NCBI GenBank assembly: GCA_034509925.1
Contig: CM067527.1
Location: forward strand, 5,452,501-5,516,500
DNA from: Hirudinaria manillensis
Lineage: Eukaryota; Annelida; Clitellata; Hirudinida; Hirudinidae
Length of the DNA: 64,000 bases
Direction: 5' to 3'
Shown: positions 31,767 through 45,722 of the stretch, in pieces
Numbering within the stretch: position 1 is the stretch's first letter
How the letters are laid out: every line of letters begins with the position of its first letter
The notes under the pieces: generated by a model
What the model was told of the DNA's origin: nothing
The model's input: the letters and a program-made list of their open reading frames with translations, nothing else
Database searches by the model: none
Program-made: the position numbers and the translations under genes

Positions 31767-34700
31767 TTAAAAATATTCCGATTCGTTTTCTGACGCAGAA
31801 TTCCTCTTTTCTTCATCGAGTTGAGCCGCTTCCAGTGACAAGTCGGTGGCGTCTGGAAATGATTAATTTACAAAATGGTCTACAATTGATCATGTTATGA
31901 AATCAATGTTTTACGAATTGGTCTACATAAAAAAACCTTATTTTTTTACCTGTTTTGAATGCCAAGTACGCGAGCAAAGACACGAAAGGGAATGCCGAGG
32001 CACTGAAATAAACAAACATGACGTTTGAACGAAGTGCATTGATGATGGTGATTGGGAGGACGGTGCCAAATTCTCCATAATAATCTGAACTGGTATCTCT
32101 AGTAACAGTAGTAGCTCTAGGTGCTGAAAATAAATATTTATTCAGGAGAGCAGTCGAAAGTCGATTAACGAAAGTTTTAACCTCTCTTGCAATGGAACTT
32201 ATTGTATGAAACAAAACCAGCACGACAATGGCAAGAATAGCCCTCGTAAAAGTTCACGCACACCGAAGTCCTGGGATTGCAAGCGTTTAGTTTCGAGCAT
32301 TCGTTCAAATCTGAAAATAAGTTCCTTTGCTTATCAGGCTTGGCCATTGTTTATTCTTCAAAGAAATCGTAGATTCGTTTTTAAAGGTTTTATAGGATGG
32401 TCTAAAAAGTGAAATTTCTATTTTTAACCTGCTGCTAGTTAGATTCAATCGGGTAAGAATTAAATGAATTATGCTGAAATATTATTTATATGATACCTTC
32501 GCAAGCGTATTGCGTCGTGTGATTTTTGAGAATTAGTCCGCTTCTGCAAGAACACTTGTATGAGCCTACAGTATTGGTGCAAATGGAACGATTCCCACAT
32601 TTGTGTGTTTTTGCAGAGCATTCGTCCATATCTTATCAAACAAAGAAATATTGCAGAGTTAAAATTTCAATTTAAAAAATTGGCAATAATAAACAACATT
32701 TACCTTAAAATTTTCACTTCAGGAAAATATTTAGTGTTTATGTACAACAATAATAACAATAGCATACGAAAATTAATATAATTCATAGATACGTTTGAAA
32801 TGCAAATAATGCTATGATGATAACAAAAAAAACCTCTGCACTGATTATTATGCCTTTGAAACCCTGTGATGCACTCGCAGACAAAAGAGCCATAATTGTT
32901 CCTACACACTGCTTTGGCATCTCTAATGGTATTACAGACATTATTTACGCATTCATCTATGTCTGCAATCGTTGGTATTTTAGTGATTGCTAAGAAAATA
33001 TCATAACGTATCACAAGATAATTACTGTGTTTGTCAAAAAAAATTAATAATCACGCTTGTATTCATTGGTACACATTGTATTTCTCTATTAAGATGGACT
33101 CAGCACTATTTACATATCGTGAATTGACATTAGAAGGAAAAAGTATTTTTGCGAACTAAGATTACGAACGAGGTACGAAAAGTTATTACTAAATAATGGA
33201 AAGTATCAATGAAGCGATCCGAGTAAAAATGAAATTATATTTAAATCACTTAAAAAAAATGCTCTTGATAGAAGGCTTCCATAAAGCAAATAATATCCAT
33301 ATAGCATAATTTTAATTCAAGTATGGCATGTTGGAATATCCTCGCCTGAAAAACACTTTTGCGAACCACTACGACAATCCAGAGTTAAAGGATGGGATAG
33401 CTTTAAAGTAGGCTAGGAGTAGGTTTATCCTGGATATCCGCTAAAAACTGATCAAGTTCTTCTCCTTGAGCTGCTTCTTCTTTAAAAAAATTCCTTTAGC
33501 CTAGGCAACAGTTTTGTTCATTTGTTCTGCTTACTGGGCGGAGGGCGCAGGATATGACATATATGTTAAGAAGAAGTGTAGCGTAATTTTCAATATTAAG
33601 AATAGAACTTCACACCCCAAGATACATTAGAAATGAGGCGGTAGAAGAAAAAAAAGAGACTCTCCAGAGTTTATAGTGTAGTTACTACTTATCTGATCCG
33701 GCGGATGGAGCAGTTATCAAAGGCAAAAGAACTGAGACTATTCTAAAACCTATTTGAAGCAAATGGACTGCAGTAGGAGCTCATTGAGTTACAAGTGAAT
33801 GACTTCCTTAGGGTCAAGTTTAAAGAAGGGCCTGTATGCTTATATCAGTTTTTACCAAAGGAAGAATTGCCAAATGTGAACATGTTTGCATCATGGTATC
33901 TTTCAATCTTTGGAACGACATACCCATGTGAACAAACATTTTCAAGAATGGAATACGTGAAGAACGGCTTGAGGACAAATCTATCAGATGAAAATCTCAA
34001 ATCACTGTCGCTGTTAGGGACAGATTTGTAGCTGCATAACCTTGTTCGAGGTTTTATTGATTCAATAACATTGGTTTATTACCACAGTAAATTGATAACA
34101 AGACCGTCGCCAGTGAATTTATTTCTTAAATCAATATGGTGTTTCTCTCAAGCAAGTAAAATTATTTTAAAAACCTTTGCAGTGCTCATCGAGCCCTTCG
34201 TGCCACATCGTGCAATCACATACGTAAGATCCTTCTGTATTCAAGCACACAGAGAATGTAGAATTGCAGTCATGAAGGTTTGATGAACATTCGTTAATAT
34301 CTGATATAAATAAAATCAGATATAATGACAACGTACTATACGTGTGATATGATACGAATCATGATTCCAATTGCTTTCTTTTGGACATTGAAACGAATTG
34401 CAACAAAAATGCTTTTGGAGTTAAGATCGTGGCCTCAGGTTAGTATAGTACGTCTTTAGTATAAATGAACTTTGATTTACATAAAAGTTTTCCTATGCAA
34501 TCTAACAAGGGCGAAAAATCGTGTTTTAGAATGAGTATGTCATGGTATGAGGTTTGCGTTCTTGATGTCCATCACATCCTAAAAGGGCAACAATTTCATT
34601 ATTTTTATTTCAATATTTTCGAACCTTTGCAGGAGTACTCGTCTTTCCTTTGAAATCCTTTGTAACAATTGCAGGAATAGGAACCCACTAAGTTCATGCA

Positions 34701-37700
34701 CCAAGTCGATTGTATATCGCATATATTTTGAACCTCATCGCACTCATTTTTATCTGACGGAAAACCAAGAATTTAAACCTTAAAAGGGAAATCACAAACA
34801 TATCACAAGATATTAAGATTTCCTAATTCCGTACCTAGAAAAGTGACACAGTAGAAACTCTATTATTTATCCCTTTCGATAATCTTGGATTTTCAGTGAC
34901 AGGAAGTAGGGTAGGATTAGAAGCCAGAGTTAAGGTTAAGGTTAAGGTCTGGTTTGTTGTGTATAGAGATCATCAACTATGGGTTGAATTTTGTCTGTCA
35001 CTTTTCCAACATTTCTTAATCTTAGTCAAAACGTGAAGGGGACAGAAATTTTATTAACACAGTAGAATGGAATGTAATGCTGCACATCACAATACAAATA
35101 ATATACAATATAAATAACATGTAATTATGTAATATAAATGTTGTATTTTATAAATGTGCAATAGGAAGGCTCAGTTACCTCTGGAAATCAAAACGTTAGT
35201 CGAAATATGTGTTTTACTATCTCCATCAACGACCTAACCTCGACATGTTGACAAATCCTGTTTGTAGAATCCGGGCTTACAAGAGCATCGAAATGAACCC
35301 ACAAAATTGAGACAAATGCTTCCGTTTCCTTGACAAGAGTCGGGGATTTCGTTGCATTCGTCAATATCTGATATGTTGATTATTTAATATATCATTTAAT
35401 ATCATTCAACGTTGATTTACAACTGAATTGCTTGTAATTCGATTTATTTGCAATGGAAATGTTTTACGTTAACGTAAAATATCTTTATCGCACGGCTAAA
35501 CTTGCGAGGCTTTATTTTGCAATTAACCGCCATTAATTCATCGGATTCAATTCATTTCTTTTGCGGTGGCAAAAATAACGATTTAAAATAATTTATTATT
35601 AAGTGATATCCCTAATAACAAAAGTGAATCACATTTGCTTTGAAATAAAATTCGAACGTGTGCTTAACCTCGGCATTTGTAATTGAGAAACTTCCTGAAC
35701 CCATTTAAGCATTCGCACGTTACATCGCCATCCACATCCGTACATGAACTGCTGTTCTTGTCGCATCTGTCGTTCGTTTTGCAATCGAGCCCTTCAACTA
35801 AAGTTATAAACGAGCAAGTGCCATTCGTTAAACTCTCGTTTACATCATCACCACCATCATCATCATCAAATATTGTCCTCAAGTTGACCTTTCCCGATAC
35901 TTGGCAAGCCGATAAATCGGACGCCCCACCAAACCATTCTTTGGTCAGTTAGGAGAACATTCCTTTTAAGATTTGCACTTGATACATATTAAAGCAACAA
36001 TCAATTAATAGAAAACTTAAAGTAATGGTGTATGTGTGCAATAGCCACTGCTTCTAGTTCCACTAGTTTTAGTTCCTACTAACCATGTTTACTTAGGCCT
36101 ATCTCAAATTCATTATAAGCACTAAACTCACCGTAGCAATAGGAAGGTTCATAGGTTTTACGGCAGGTGCAGTACGAATAGGAATATATAGACGTATTCA
36201 CGGCCTCGCATGTGTAGTCGCCACATCCGCCATTATTAACCTTGCAATCTAGGAAAGCGAAAAAGATTTGTTGAAATATTTCAAATCTCCTGAACGTAAA
36301 AAATAATGGGTTACTTCTGATTGTACAAGGAATTCCCATGAAACCCTCGTCGCACTTTTTGCAGTGTCTTGCATTGAGCCAACATTTGTAATTAATAGTG
36401 TCGTTCGGAATTGTAGCAGCTTGAAAGCAAAAAATAGCATGTGTTCAAAGCATTTAGTTAAATTATCGCATATGGTTCAGCGGATTAAATTTAATTTCAC
36501 GTATCAGTGGAATTAATATAAGGGCCATATTATGTAGTTCTCAAGTCATATTCCACCAATCCGTTTTCAGGTTTGGATTTTAAATCCGATTATGAGGTGG
36601 TCAGGTCATTAATCTTTCAAGTGAGAACATCTGCATCTCGCTTTAACTTTCGCAGCCTCTACATCCAAAGCTGGCATCTCGTAAACTTCTGCAGCATTGC
36701 TGCCCGAAGTCTCCAGCAACAATATTAATCTTCGTTCTCTACCAAATCGATGACAGATCTTAAGATCATGCCACCGTAAACCGAACAATGAAGCTTTAAG
36801 TTTTCAATCACAATGACTCTGATTAGCATGAAAGAACTTGCAATGGTTTAAAAGTATTTTTAAATGATGTGTACCTATATGATACAGGGCAAAGTATATA
36901 GAAGTTCCACAAGCTAGTCGTGGAAAGCACGTATCCTCGCAGTACTTAGCATGTCGAGGTATTAGTTCTGACAAATCGTTCAAACATTGATATGAACTAT
37001 CATTCTACAAAGAAAATTAAGTCTTATTAACGCATAATTATTCGGGCACTCATAGAATAAATAGAAGTTACTCTGATGATCAAGTAGGGGATGGACAAAC
37101 TCATGCAATATTTAAAAGAATTCACTAATTTCCCTGTTTTCCTGGTACTATTCGATACGTATTCGTAACATCCATAATACATTTCCGAATAAATGGCTGA
37201 AATATATATAAATATAAACATAAATATAATATATAATATATATATAGAAATAGAAATATATTTTCAGACTGTTTTGTACTATTAGGAAATGGTTTATGGT
37301 CGCCAACCTTCTCCATAAATACTGAAATTCAATAGTTTATTACGTTCTTTACTGGTGACTTCCACAAAACGACCAGCTCTGTTGCAGATGCCGGTAAAAG
37401 TGTTCAACTCAACGTTGTCTTCCGATGTACAAGGAGATTTTCTTCCATGTGGAGAAATACGTCTCACGAACACTTCATTGGTTATTACACCTGTTAATAG
37501 TTAACATAATTTTAGCGAAAACTTAATGGCATTAAAATCTGCATGATGTGCGTGAAAAGTTGCTTACGTTTATAATAAAGTTTCGCTGTTACGTTCACAA
37601 TGTAGTATACGCTCTTCAAATCGATTATCACGAAAGTATCGAATTCGAGATGTCTAAAATCTTGGAGAAATAAGTCTACTATTAATTTTGTTCCATTCAA

Positions 37701-37793
37701 ATCGAGAACGGCAGTCTTTGGAGATTTTAAAAGTGATTCTGCTGCATGTTGATAATTCAAATTGTGAAGTGTTAAAAACAGTAAAAATATCAT
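31767..37793 (-). CDS. Multi-EGF single-pass membrane protein
   Basis: The N-terminal exon (37793-37568) begins with a signal-like [18 protein letters not shown]. Cysteine-bearing exons of no family I recognise follow (about 37490-37310, 37200-37115, 37012-36885 and 36415-36315). EGF-like exons at about 36250-36140 and 35797-35670 come next, then six calcium-binding EGF exons starting DIDEC, DKNEC, DINEC, DIDEC, DMDEC and DLNEC (about 35366-35237, 34756-34628, 34302-34178, 32971-32835, 32627-32498 and 32311-32184). Nearly all EGFs are single exons with phase-1 boundaries, allowing in-frame skipping. Exon 32123-31950 encodes a TM segment ([20 protein letters not shown] and on), and exon 31852-31767 a 28-residue acidic cytoplasmic tail. 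It is probably an adhesion or signalling receptor. No named orthologue can be given: the EGF block resembles fibulin, EMR or fibrillin modules only generically. A hAT relic lies in the intron at 33-34 kb. Confidence 0.75.
33777..34031 (+). pseudogene. hAT transposase C-terminal relic (GTF2IRD2/ZBED5-like)
   Basis: An open stretch of about 85 codons encodes the C-terminal dimerisation part of hAT transposases: a conserved [19 protein letters not shown] core, then [16 protein letters not shown]. This pattern matches hAT proteins of the GTF2IRD2/ZBED5 type. Upstream DNA (about 33420-33776) looks like decayed transposase with stops, and no DDE catalytic region or terminal inverted repeats were found. 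It is antisense to the EGF-receptor gene, inside an intron. Confidence 0.75.
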
Positions 37794-39181
37794 GTTGATA
37801 GCTTTGAAACATCTTTAATCTGTTGTCACTTTGACGTAATCGATGCAAAGATTAGAAAATCAAATATTTCTCATTTCACTTTCAAGCCTCAATGTTGCAT
37901 TCCTTCACTCAGTGTTTTTTTTCGGGGGGGGGGGGGGTCCCCACGGAGAAAAGACGGTTCCCCCTCCGGAGAAATACAAATCAACCAAGAATCAAATTCG
38001 GAAATATCTCGTTTGTGAACTTTAGAGTTCGAGTTAACATTTTAAAATAAATTGAATGACACCATAAACCTTGATTTACTGTATGATCATAAGCAATGCT
38101 TAATAAGACTAATAAGATTTCTTCGAGAATTAATTTTTTTTAGTTTCTGAGATTGTGTTTTAATGTGTATTTATGATTTTAATCAAAAAAATCCTTTTTC
38201 TTAAAACGTCAGATCACTTGATTGCTCCATAAAGGACATGCACGAGAGGAAGGGGGTTGAGCCAAAAGTTTGCGGGCAAGGAAAAAAAAAGCTTTGCCAA
38301 AATATGATTTCCAAAAATTCCAAGTCTAATAAATTAATTGGGCAAGAAAATTTTTATTAGTTTTGTGACAAAATGCGAATTTCTGCACGAGAGAGTTCAA
38401 TTCAAAAGTTGATTTTTTGCGAATAAGAGGTTGGATTTTATGGATGACACTCTTAATGTTGATACTTCCTTACGAAACTCTAAAATGCTCCATGGATCAA
38501 AGTCTGAAAGAAAGCCTGCTTTCACAAGACTGAGATTCTTTAATTAAGGTATCAAACGAAGTCTTAAAATTTAGGAATGGCTCTCTATTTCCAATGCTCG
38601 TATATCTTATTAACAAACTTTTAAATTGATAATTAAGAGACTTTATTGCAATTAGCAGGGGCCAAAGCAATGCATCGGTAGCCTTGTTTCACATGATTTT
38701 ATTTCATTTTTCATTTTGCAATACCACTATTTAAAACTCCCCTCTCATGAATAATTGTCTTCGAATAGGTCACTGCTATTGGTCAGCCCATAATCCCTCA
38801 TTCACAAATGGCCTTCGGTCGGTGATATCATGGGGAATATCAATAAATTTAAAGAAACAATAATTTGTTAACTTTTTGTTTTGTTTAATATTTATATTTA
38901 TTTGTTGATTAAATTACGTATTTCAAAGTCAGTTTTTGATGTTGCAAGGTTTTTTTTTGTGAGTGTTGAGTTTGTTTACTGCGAGGGTTTGTTTTTAAAA
39001 ATTTATTCACCGCCCGAATATATTTATACGTTTATATTTCAAATATTGTTTAATTGCTTTGGTGATCGCTCGTCCGCTTTACCAAAACTACATTAAACAA
39101 ACTTCTGTAAACTTCACCACAAATAGATTTTTAGTTGATACAATTATTGGATTGGACATCCGAAGATATTAGATCAGAAAA
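37794..39181. other. Divergent intergenic region with a G14 tract
   Basis: Separates the EGF-receptor gene (-) from MTR4 (+), head to head. A run of 14 G at 37924-37937, about 130 bases upstream of the EGF-gene start, is the longest G homopolymer seen in the window. No gene is seen in the remainder. Confidence 0.6.
37924..37937. repeat. G14 homopolymer
   Basis: Fourteen consecutive G on the plus strand (C14 on the sense strand of the EGF-receptor gene), about 130 bases upstream of its start. A GGTCCCC segment and a CCCCCTCCGG segment follow. Confidence 0.95.
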
Positions 39182-42100
39182 ATGTCGGCTAACGCAACAG
39201 AACCTTTACCCGAAACCACAAAAAAGAGGTAATTATCCACTTTTTTGTGCATTTTGAAGGCATTATAAATAGCATGATTGATATAAGTTTCATCTTACAA
39301 TATTGAACCATTTTTGTGGTAGCTCTCATTTCTGATTATTGAGACATACTTTATGGTTCTTTGTGGTGTTCAACATTTTTGGCATTGTAAATTTATAAAG
39401 ATTCTCACGCAATGTTTAGCATGAATTAAGTTAAGTGAATACTTCTTTATATTTTCTCCCAAATTGACATTTTACAATTATTTTAAAATAAAGAGCTCAT
39501 TCAGTAAATGAAGAAAGTGCATCTAAGAAGCTTAAAAAAGACGACAAAAGGTTTTTCACTGAAACATTCTGAATACAATAACAATCTAAAGACGTATAAC
39601 TTTCATCATGTCACATGGCGTCAAAAGTGAACTTAAATATCACGACATGCTTGACTTTAATTTGTTATCTAATAACTTAATTTTTCAATAAAATTGTCAT
39701 TAAATTGTGTTTATTGTAGCACATCCAATGCCATTAAAATCTACCACCTGGATACTTCGGGAGATTGTTTGCACCACGTCGCTGTTCCTCCTGGAATTAG
39801 TTATACCCCTCTGAAGATGAGCAATGCAGGAACTCCTGCAAAAGAATATGATTTTATTCTGGACTCCTTCCAAAGGGAAGCCATTTTATGCCTGGAAAAT
39901 AATCATTCGGTCCTCGTATCCGCTCACACGTCTGCCGGGAAAACCGTCGTGGCCGAGTCGGTATTTTATTTTTATTTTTTGCGTGCTCTAAATGCAATTT
40001 AATGATTTTGCATGTGCGAATCGTAATAAATCGTAATTGTTTTCTGATTCATTTCTAGCTGTTACTAAGTAAATAATAACTTAATTATTTTGACTTTTTT
40101 TTAACAATCATCGAATGTATACTTAAATCAAACATTCCCCAAACTCCTGGAAATAGGTATGCAGTGGCCATGTCTTTGAAAAGTAAGCAGAGAGTCATTT
40201 ATACGACTCCAATAAAAGCCCTGAGCAATCAAAAGTACAGGGAGTTGTACAACGAATTCAACGACGTCGGTCTCATAACGGGAGACGTCACCATCAATCC
40301 CACTGCTAGCTGTCTCATCATGACCACCGAAGTTTGTAGTTTCTCGAAAACCGATCGATTTATTTACAGAATGTTTTGATTAAAATTAACGTTAACGAGC
40401 ATAACATGGCGACATGCATTGCAGATCCTTAGAAGCATGCTGTACAGGGGATCGGATATCATCAAAGAAGTCGCTTGGGTCATTTATGATGAGATTCACT
40501 ACATGAGAGACAAAGGTTTTAATTCATACCTAATTGCTTCCTTTTTTTCCAATTTCTCTCATTTAAGCACTTTAATGACTCACTTAACAATTTAAAGACT
40601 CATTATAAATTATTAAATAAGGTTTTAAATTATTAATTTTAATAATTACTGAACTTTAAGATGATAGCATATAAGCTAATGAAAGGTTTAAATTATGATA
40701 TTAACAAATAATAACGAAGATAATAATATTAATATTAATAATTAAAATGTCTCATTAACCCAGAGAGAGGAGTCGTGTGGGAGGAGTCAATTATCTTGCT
40801 TCCCGATCAGATCAGATACGTGTTCTTGTCGGCCACCATCCCGAACGCAAAGCAATTTGCAGAGTGGATCGGTTACATTCACAAGCAGGTCTTAATTTAT
40901 TAACGATTATTTAATTAATTAACAACATAATTAATTATTATCGAGAGTCGATCGGTCCGAATAAATTGACGCGTCGAATGATTTAATGACGATTTCAGCC
41001 ATGCCACGTCATCTCCACGACGTACAGACCGACGCCTCTTCAACATTTCATATTTCCTGCCGGCGCAGAAGGCATTCAGTCGGTCCTCAACGACAAGGTT
41101 TGCGATGAACTCGTTAAATTATTAATTAATTTATTTATTAATTATATTATTTATTTATTATATCGTACGACGATGATCGTATAACTTCCAATCGATCGAT
41201 AATGTGATATATTTGTTTCATAAGGGAATGTTTTCTGAAGAGAACTTTGAGAGGGCAATGTCCGTGTTAAAAGACAAACCAGAAACCAATAGTAAGGAAC
41301 AGAGAGCAAAAGGTGATTTATTCTAAGATCATAATAATAATAATTATTAATAATAATATAATAATAATTAATAATATTATATAATAATAATATCATATTA
41401 TTACTATCATCATCATATTCTCAAGTCCAAAGCTCAATAAGTGACATGATATTTTATCTGAGAAATAATCACACGAATCAATTTGCAGAGGAGTCGAGTT
41501 GTTTCAAAATCGTCAACATGGTCAAGAAGAGGAGCCTGGATCCGGTCATTGTTTTCTGTTTTAGCAGAAAAGAATGCGAATTTTATGCCATGCAGTTCTC
41601 GAAGCTTGATTTCAACTCGGGTATTTTTTATATTTTGCTTTAAAAATATGCAAAGTCATCAAATGGGATTACGACATCAATGACCTTTGATAATTTTGAT
41701 TCTCTTCTTAATGCAGAAGAAGACAAAGCCACCGTGCAGTTGGTGTATGACAGTGCCATCATGACTCTACAGGAGGAAGACCGAGTGTTGCCACAGGTAT
41801 CTAATGATACTATCTTAATCGTTTATAGATCACCTTGTCGGACAGGCCTTGTTTTTAAAACCATGCAGATAACGTCGATTTCTTTGTGGTCATTATGATG
41901 ATGATGATGCTCATGAAGCAATGTAATTCTTTCAGGTCAAACTCATTCTTCCACTGCTCTTGAAAGGCATAGGAATCCATCACTCGGGTTTGTTGCCGAT
42001 CGTCAAGGAAACCATCGAAATTCTTTTCTCAGAAGGTCTCATTAAGGTTGTTTACTGATTTTCTATTGAATTTACTGATTATTTTTATAGGATTTTGTTG

Positions 42101-45100
42101 CCAAATCCATAATTTGAGAATACATTCTGTTTTGAGAGCATTTTAAATAGTTAATATTAACGTGTTAATATTAAATTTTTAATTTTTAAATCGATTAATC
42201 GACAGGCTCTCTGTGCCACGGAAACTTTTGCCATGGGACTGAACATGCCGGCAAGATCCGTTCTTTTCACGAGCGCTTCGAAGTTCGACGGAAAGAACTT
42301 CAGATGGGTTGGTTTTAAAAATTAAAATTCGTAGCATTCCAGGGCTTGGAACATGGGGATGTTATTGAAATTCTATGAAAGCATGAATGACTTTCTAGTT
42401 GTTTTATTATAATTTATGTCATAATTATAATTGTTTTAGTTTGTTAATGTAATCTGAGCATTTGTTTTGGCAATTTTTCATTGCGTTAGGATAAATGGTG
42501 CACTTTAAAATCGGTAATTGTAAACGTAAATCATCGTTTCCAGATAACGTCTGGAGAATACGTACAGATGAGTGGCAGGGCAGGTAGGAGGGGCCTGGAT
42601 GACAAAGGAACCGTCATCCTCATGGTGGACGACTCGATGACTCCCGAAGTCGCCAGAAACATCATAATGGTAGGTGTTTTATATATTTGGTCGTGGTGGT
42701 ATCGAATTGTAAACGAATATGTCTGCATGAATATTCAACAAATGCATGAATATTCTGATATTAAATCAACTGTTTCCAACATCTAATCGCTTATTATTGA
42801 TTATTATTTCTTATTATAATTAATAGGGTCAACCTGACCAGCTGAACAGTGCCTACCACTTGTCTTACAACATGATCCTGAACATGCTGAGAGTTGAAGG
42901 CATCAACCCTGAATATGTCCTTGAGAAATCCTTCTTTCAGTTTCAAAATTATTCTGCCATCCCCAACATCACCGAAAGTAAAACATCATCTGCTTTTAAT
43001 GTTTCTAATTCACAATCGAATGTTCAAATGAACATTTTTATTCTTTTAAATTAAAACGATTAAATTCGTTTTAAACTCCGAGTTTAAAATCTCAAATAAT
43101 TTGTCGATCAGGACTGAAAGACGCAGAGGAGAGATACTCCAATTTCCAGGTGGAAGATGAACTCAACGTCTCGACCTTTGACCTCACGAAGGAAAAACTG
43201 GAAGACAACTTGAAGAGGATGCTGTCCTTCATTCAGAAGCCTCAATATTTGCTGCCGTTCCTTTGTCCGGGAAGACTCGTCAAGGTTTGTATTTAATTTT
43301 GTGATGAATTTAAATTTATGTTAATTTATTTTAATTTGAGTTTATGAATAATGAGTTCAATTGATTACTGATTATTATTAAGTGGTTGAAATTCTGCTAA
43401 TTAATGTTTATTCATCCGTCATCAAAAGTTTACGTTTATCGAGTGGTCTAATTGAAGTGATGTTTTTCTTTCTGTTAATAATTCCTAACGAGTTGATAAT
43501 TGATTTTGGCAGATTTTTAACGATGACACAGACTTTGGATGGGGTGTTGTGATTAATTTCAAGAAGAAGAAGCCAAATAATTCTGCAAGGGTGTGCATGC
43601 ATTTGTTATTTGTTAAGTTTATTCGTCAAGTTTTAAGCAATCATGCGTTTGCATGACACTAGTTATAAGAAGATGATCTTAATAATTCGTTTATAACAGC
43701 CAAAAGGTGACAGCACAGAAGAAGGGATGGGTTTCTATGCTGATGTTCTGCTCAAACTCAAGAAAGATTCTTCATGTTCGGGACAGTTGAGGGACATCAA
43801 ACCCTGCTCAACAATCGAAGAGGAAGGAGATGCTGTGGTGAGCATGGCTTGACATCCTTGAAATTGGCTCAAAATCTGGCCCACAACTATATTTTTTATA
43901 ATTAATTCATCTTTATTTATGTTTGCAGATTGTTCCTGTTTATTTGCTGACCATTCACTCCATCAGCAAAATCCAACTGCACGTTCCCAGTGATCTGAGA
44001 CGATCAGACTCTAAAAATGCTTTGATGGCATCTCTAAAGGTTGGCTTTTAAATTTATTTGTTCATTATTATCAGTAGAGTTGTAATTTGATTGAAATTCT
44101 AATCATGATTGTGATATTTTATCAATGTTATGCCTTTACAGAAGGTTGTGGGCAAGTTTCCTGCTGGACTGCCTCTGTTGGATCCCATCGAGGACATGGG
44201 AATCAAGGAAGAAGCTTTCCTCAAAATTGCAAAGGTTTTAACAGCATTTGAATTCTTAATTTAGAATCCATTACAAAATGTTGTTGCCACAACAACTTAT
44301 TCTTCTTAGTCAACAAAACCTGAAACATTTTGAATTTGAAATTTAGGAGGCCAAAGAACAACAGGACCGATTGAACTCGCATCCGTTCAACAAGAATCCA
44401 AGGAAGAAGGAGATTTATGCACAGTTCTTGGATAGGGAAAAGGTAGGAACATAAATTTACTTTTTATTTCCTATTAACTTTCTTAATATTTCTAAGATTA
44501 ACTGACTCGTTATCTGGAAATAAGAAACATTATTGTTAAAACCTATTATTATTAAAGGGTATTAATAATAATGAAAAATAATAGTGAAATAATAATAATT
44601 ATTATAAGAATAATAAATGAATAAAGTTGAACCTATAATTATATGTGCTCTAATTTAAATATAAATATATTCAGATCCACAAAGAAGTGAAGCAATTGAG
44701 TGCCGAGCTGAAGCAGACGAGATGCCTGTTGAAAATGGAAGAACTGAAGAAGATGAAACGAGTTCTCAAAAGACTCAAGTACATTGATTCAAAGGAAGCC
44801 ATTCAAATGAAAGGCAGGGTTGCCTGTGAAATAAGCAGGTCAGTCACGGCTATTCGGGGACTTTACTGCTACCATAATAACAAAAATAAGAAAATATTAT
44901 TAAAGCTTAAATTAAAATATAAAATGTTAATTACAATTTAATTATAGCGGAGACAACCTGGTCGTGACGGAATTACTATTGAACGGAGTCTTCAATGACA
45001 TGACGCCTGCCGAGTGTTGCTCGCTTCTTAGTTGTTTTGTCTTCCAAGAAAAGGCGCAGGAGATGCCAAAGTTGACCGAGAAACTGTCCAATGCACTGTC

Positions 45101-45722
45101 GCAGCTCAAAGTACGTCGGTTAAAAGTTGCTTAAAAGCATTCGATTTGGCTACAAAATATCATACATTTTGCATGCTCAGGAAACGGCAAGGCAGGTGGC
45201 AGCAGTAAGCAAGGAGATGGAGGTGTTGAAAGACGAAGATGAATACGTGGATTCGTTCAAACCTCACCTCATGGGGGTTGTACTCGAGTGGGCCAAAGGA
45301 ACCTCATTCGTTAAAATAACTCAGATGACCAATATTTACGAGGGTAACGACCAATCTGGCAAATATATATATTTTTTTTTTTATCCATTTACAGAGTATT
45401 GTTCCGTATTCAAAAGTTTATTAGTCTGTTGTATTTAAAACCTTTTACTGCTACTTCAGGCAGCATAATCAGATGCTTGAGGAGATTGGAAGAATTCATA
45501 CGGCAAATGGTTCAAGCTGCAAAAACTATCGGCAACGAGGATCTGGAGAAGAAGTTCACAGAAGGTTTGTTGTCATTACTTTTTAATTAATTTTAACAAT
45601 TTAATGTGTACATCTTCTGGCAGAACATGGTGTAAGAACATGATGTAACATCAGATTTGTTTTTGGTAGGAATACAGTCAATTAAGAGGAATATTGTCTT
45701 CTCTGCAAGCTTGTATCTGTAA
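39182..45722 (+). CDS. MTREX: Exosome RNA helicase MTR4 (SKIV2L2/MTREX)
   Basis: Ski2-like DExH helicase that feeds RNA to the nuclear exosome within TRAMP and NEXT. About 22 exons run from the ATG at 39182 to TAA at 45720-45722, giving about 1,000 residues. Helicase motifs in order: Walker [10 protein letters not shown] (about 39927), [14 protein letters not shown] (40207), DEIHYMRD (40490), SATIPNA (40831), the [13 protein letters not shown] segment (42222) and motif [12 protein letters not shown] (42567). FYADVLL and later exons cover the KOW/arch region, and the C-terminal winged-helix/DSH part ends in [13 protein letters not shown], matching the recalled MTR4 end IKRDIVFAASLYL. Introns are mostly short. 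The N-terminal acidic leader is shorter than in human MTR4. The DEIH form and the arch separate it from SKIV2L. The start is supported by a methionine followed by a lysine-rich leader spliced to [14 protein letters not shown]. Confidence 0.95.

Noticed and set aside
34937-34957. GTTAAGGTTAAGGTTAAGG repeat resembling an interstitial telomere
   Set aside because: Only three TTAAGG units, not TTAGGG; too short to support a telomeric origin.
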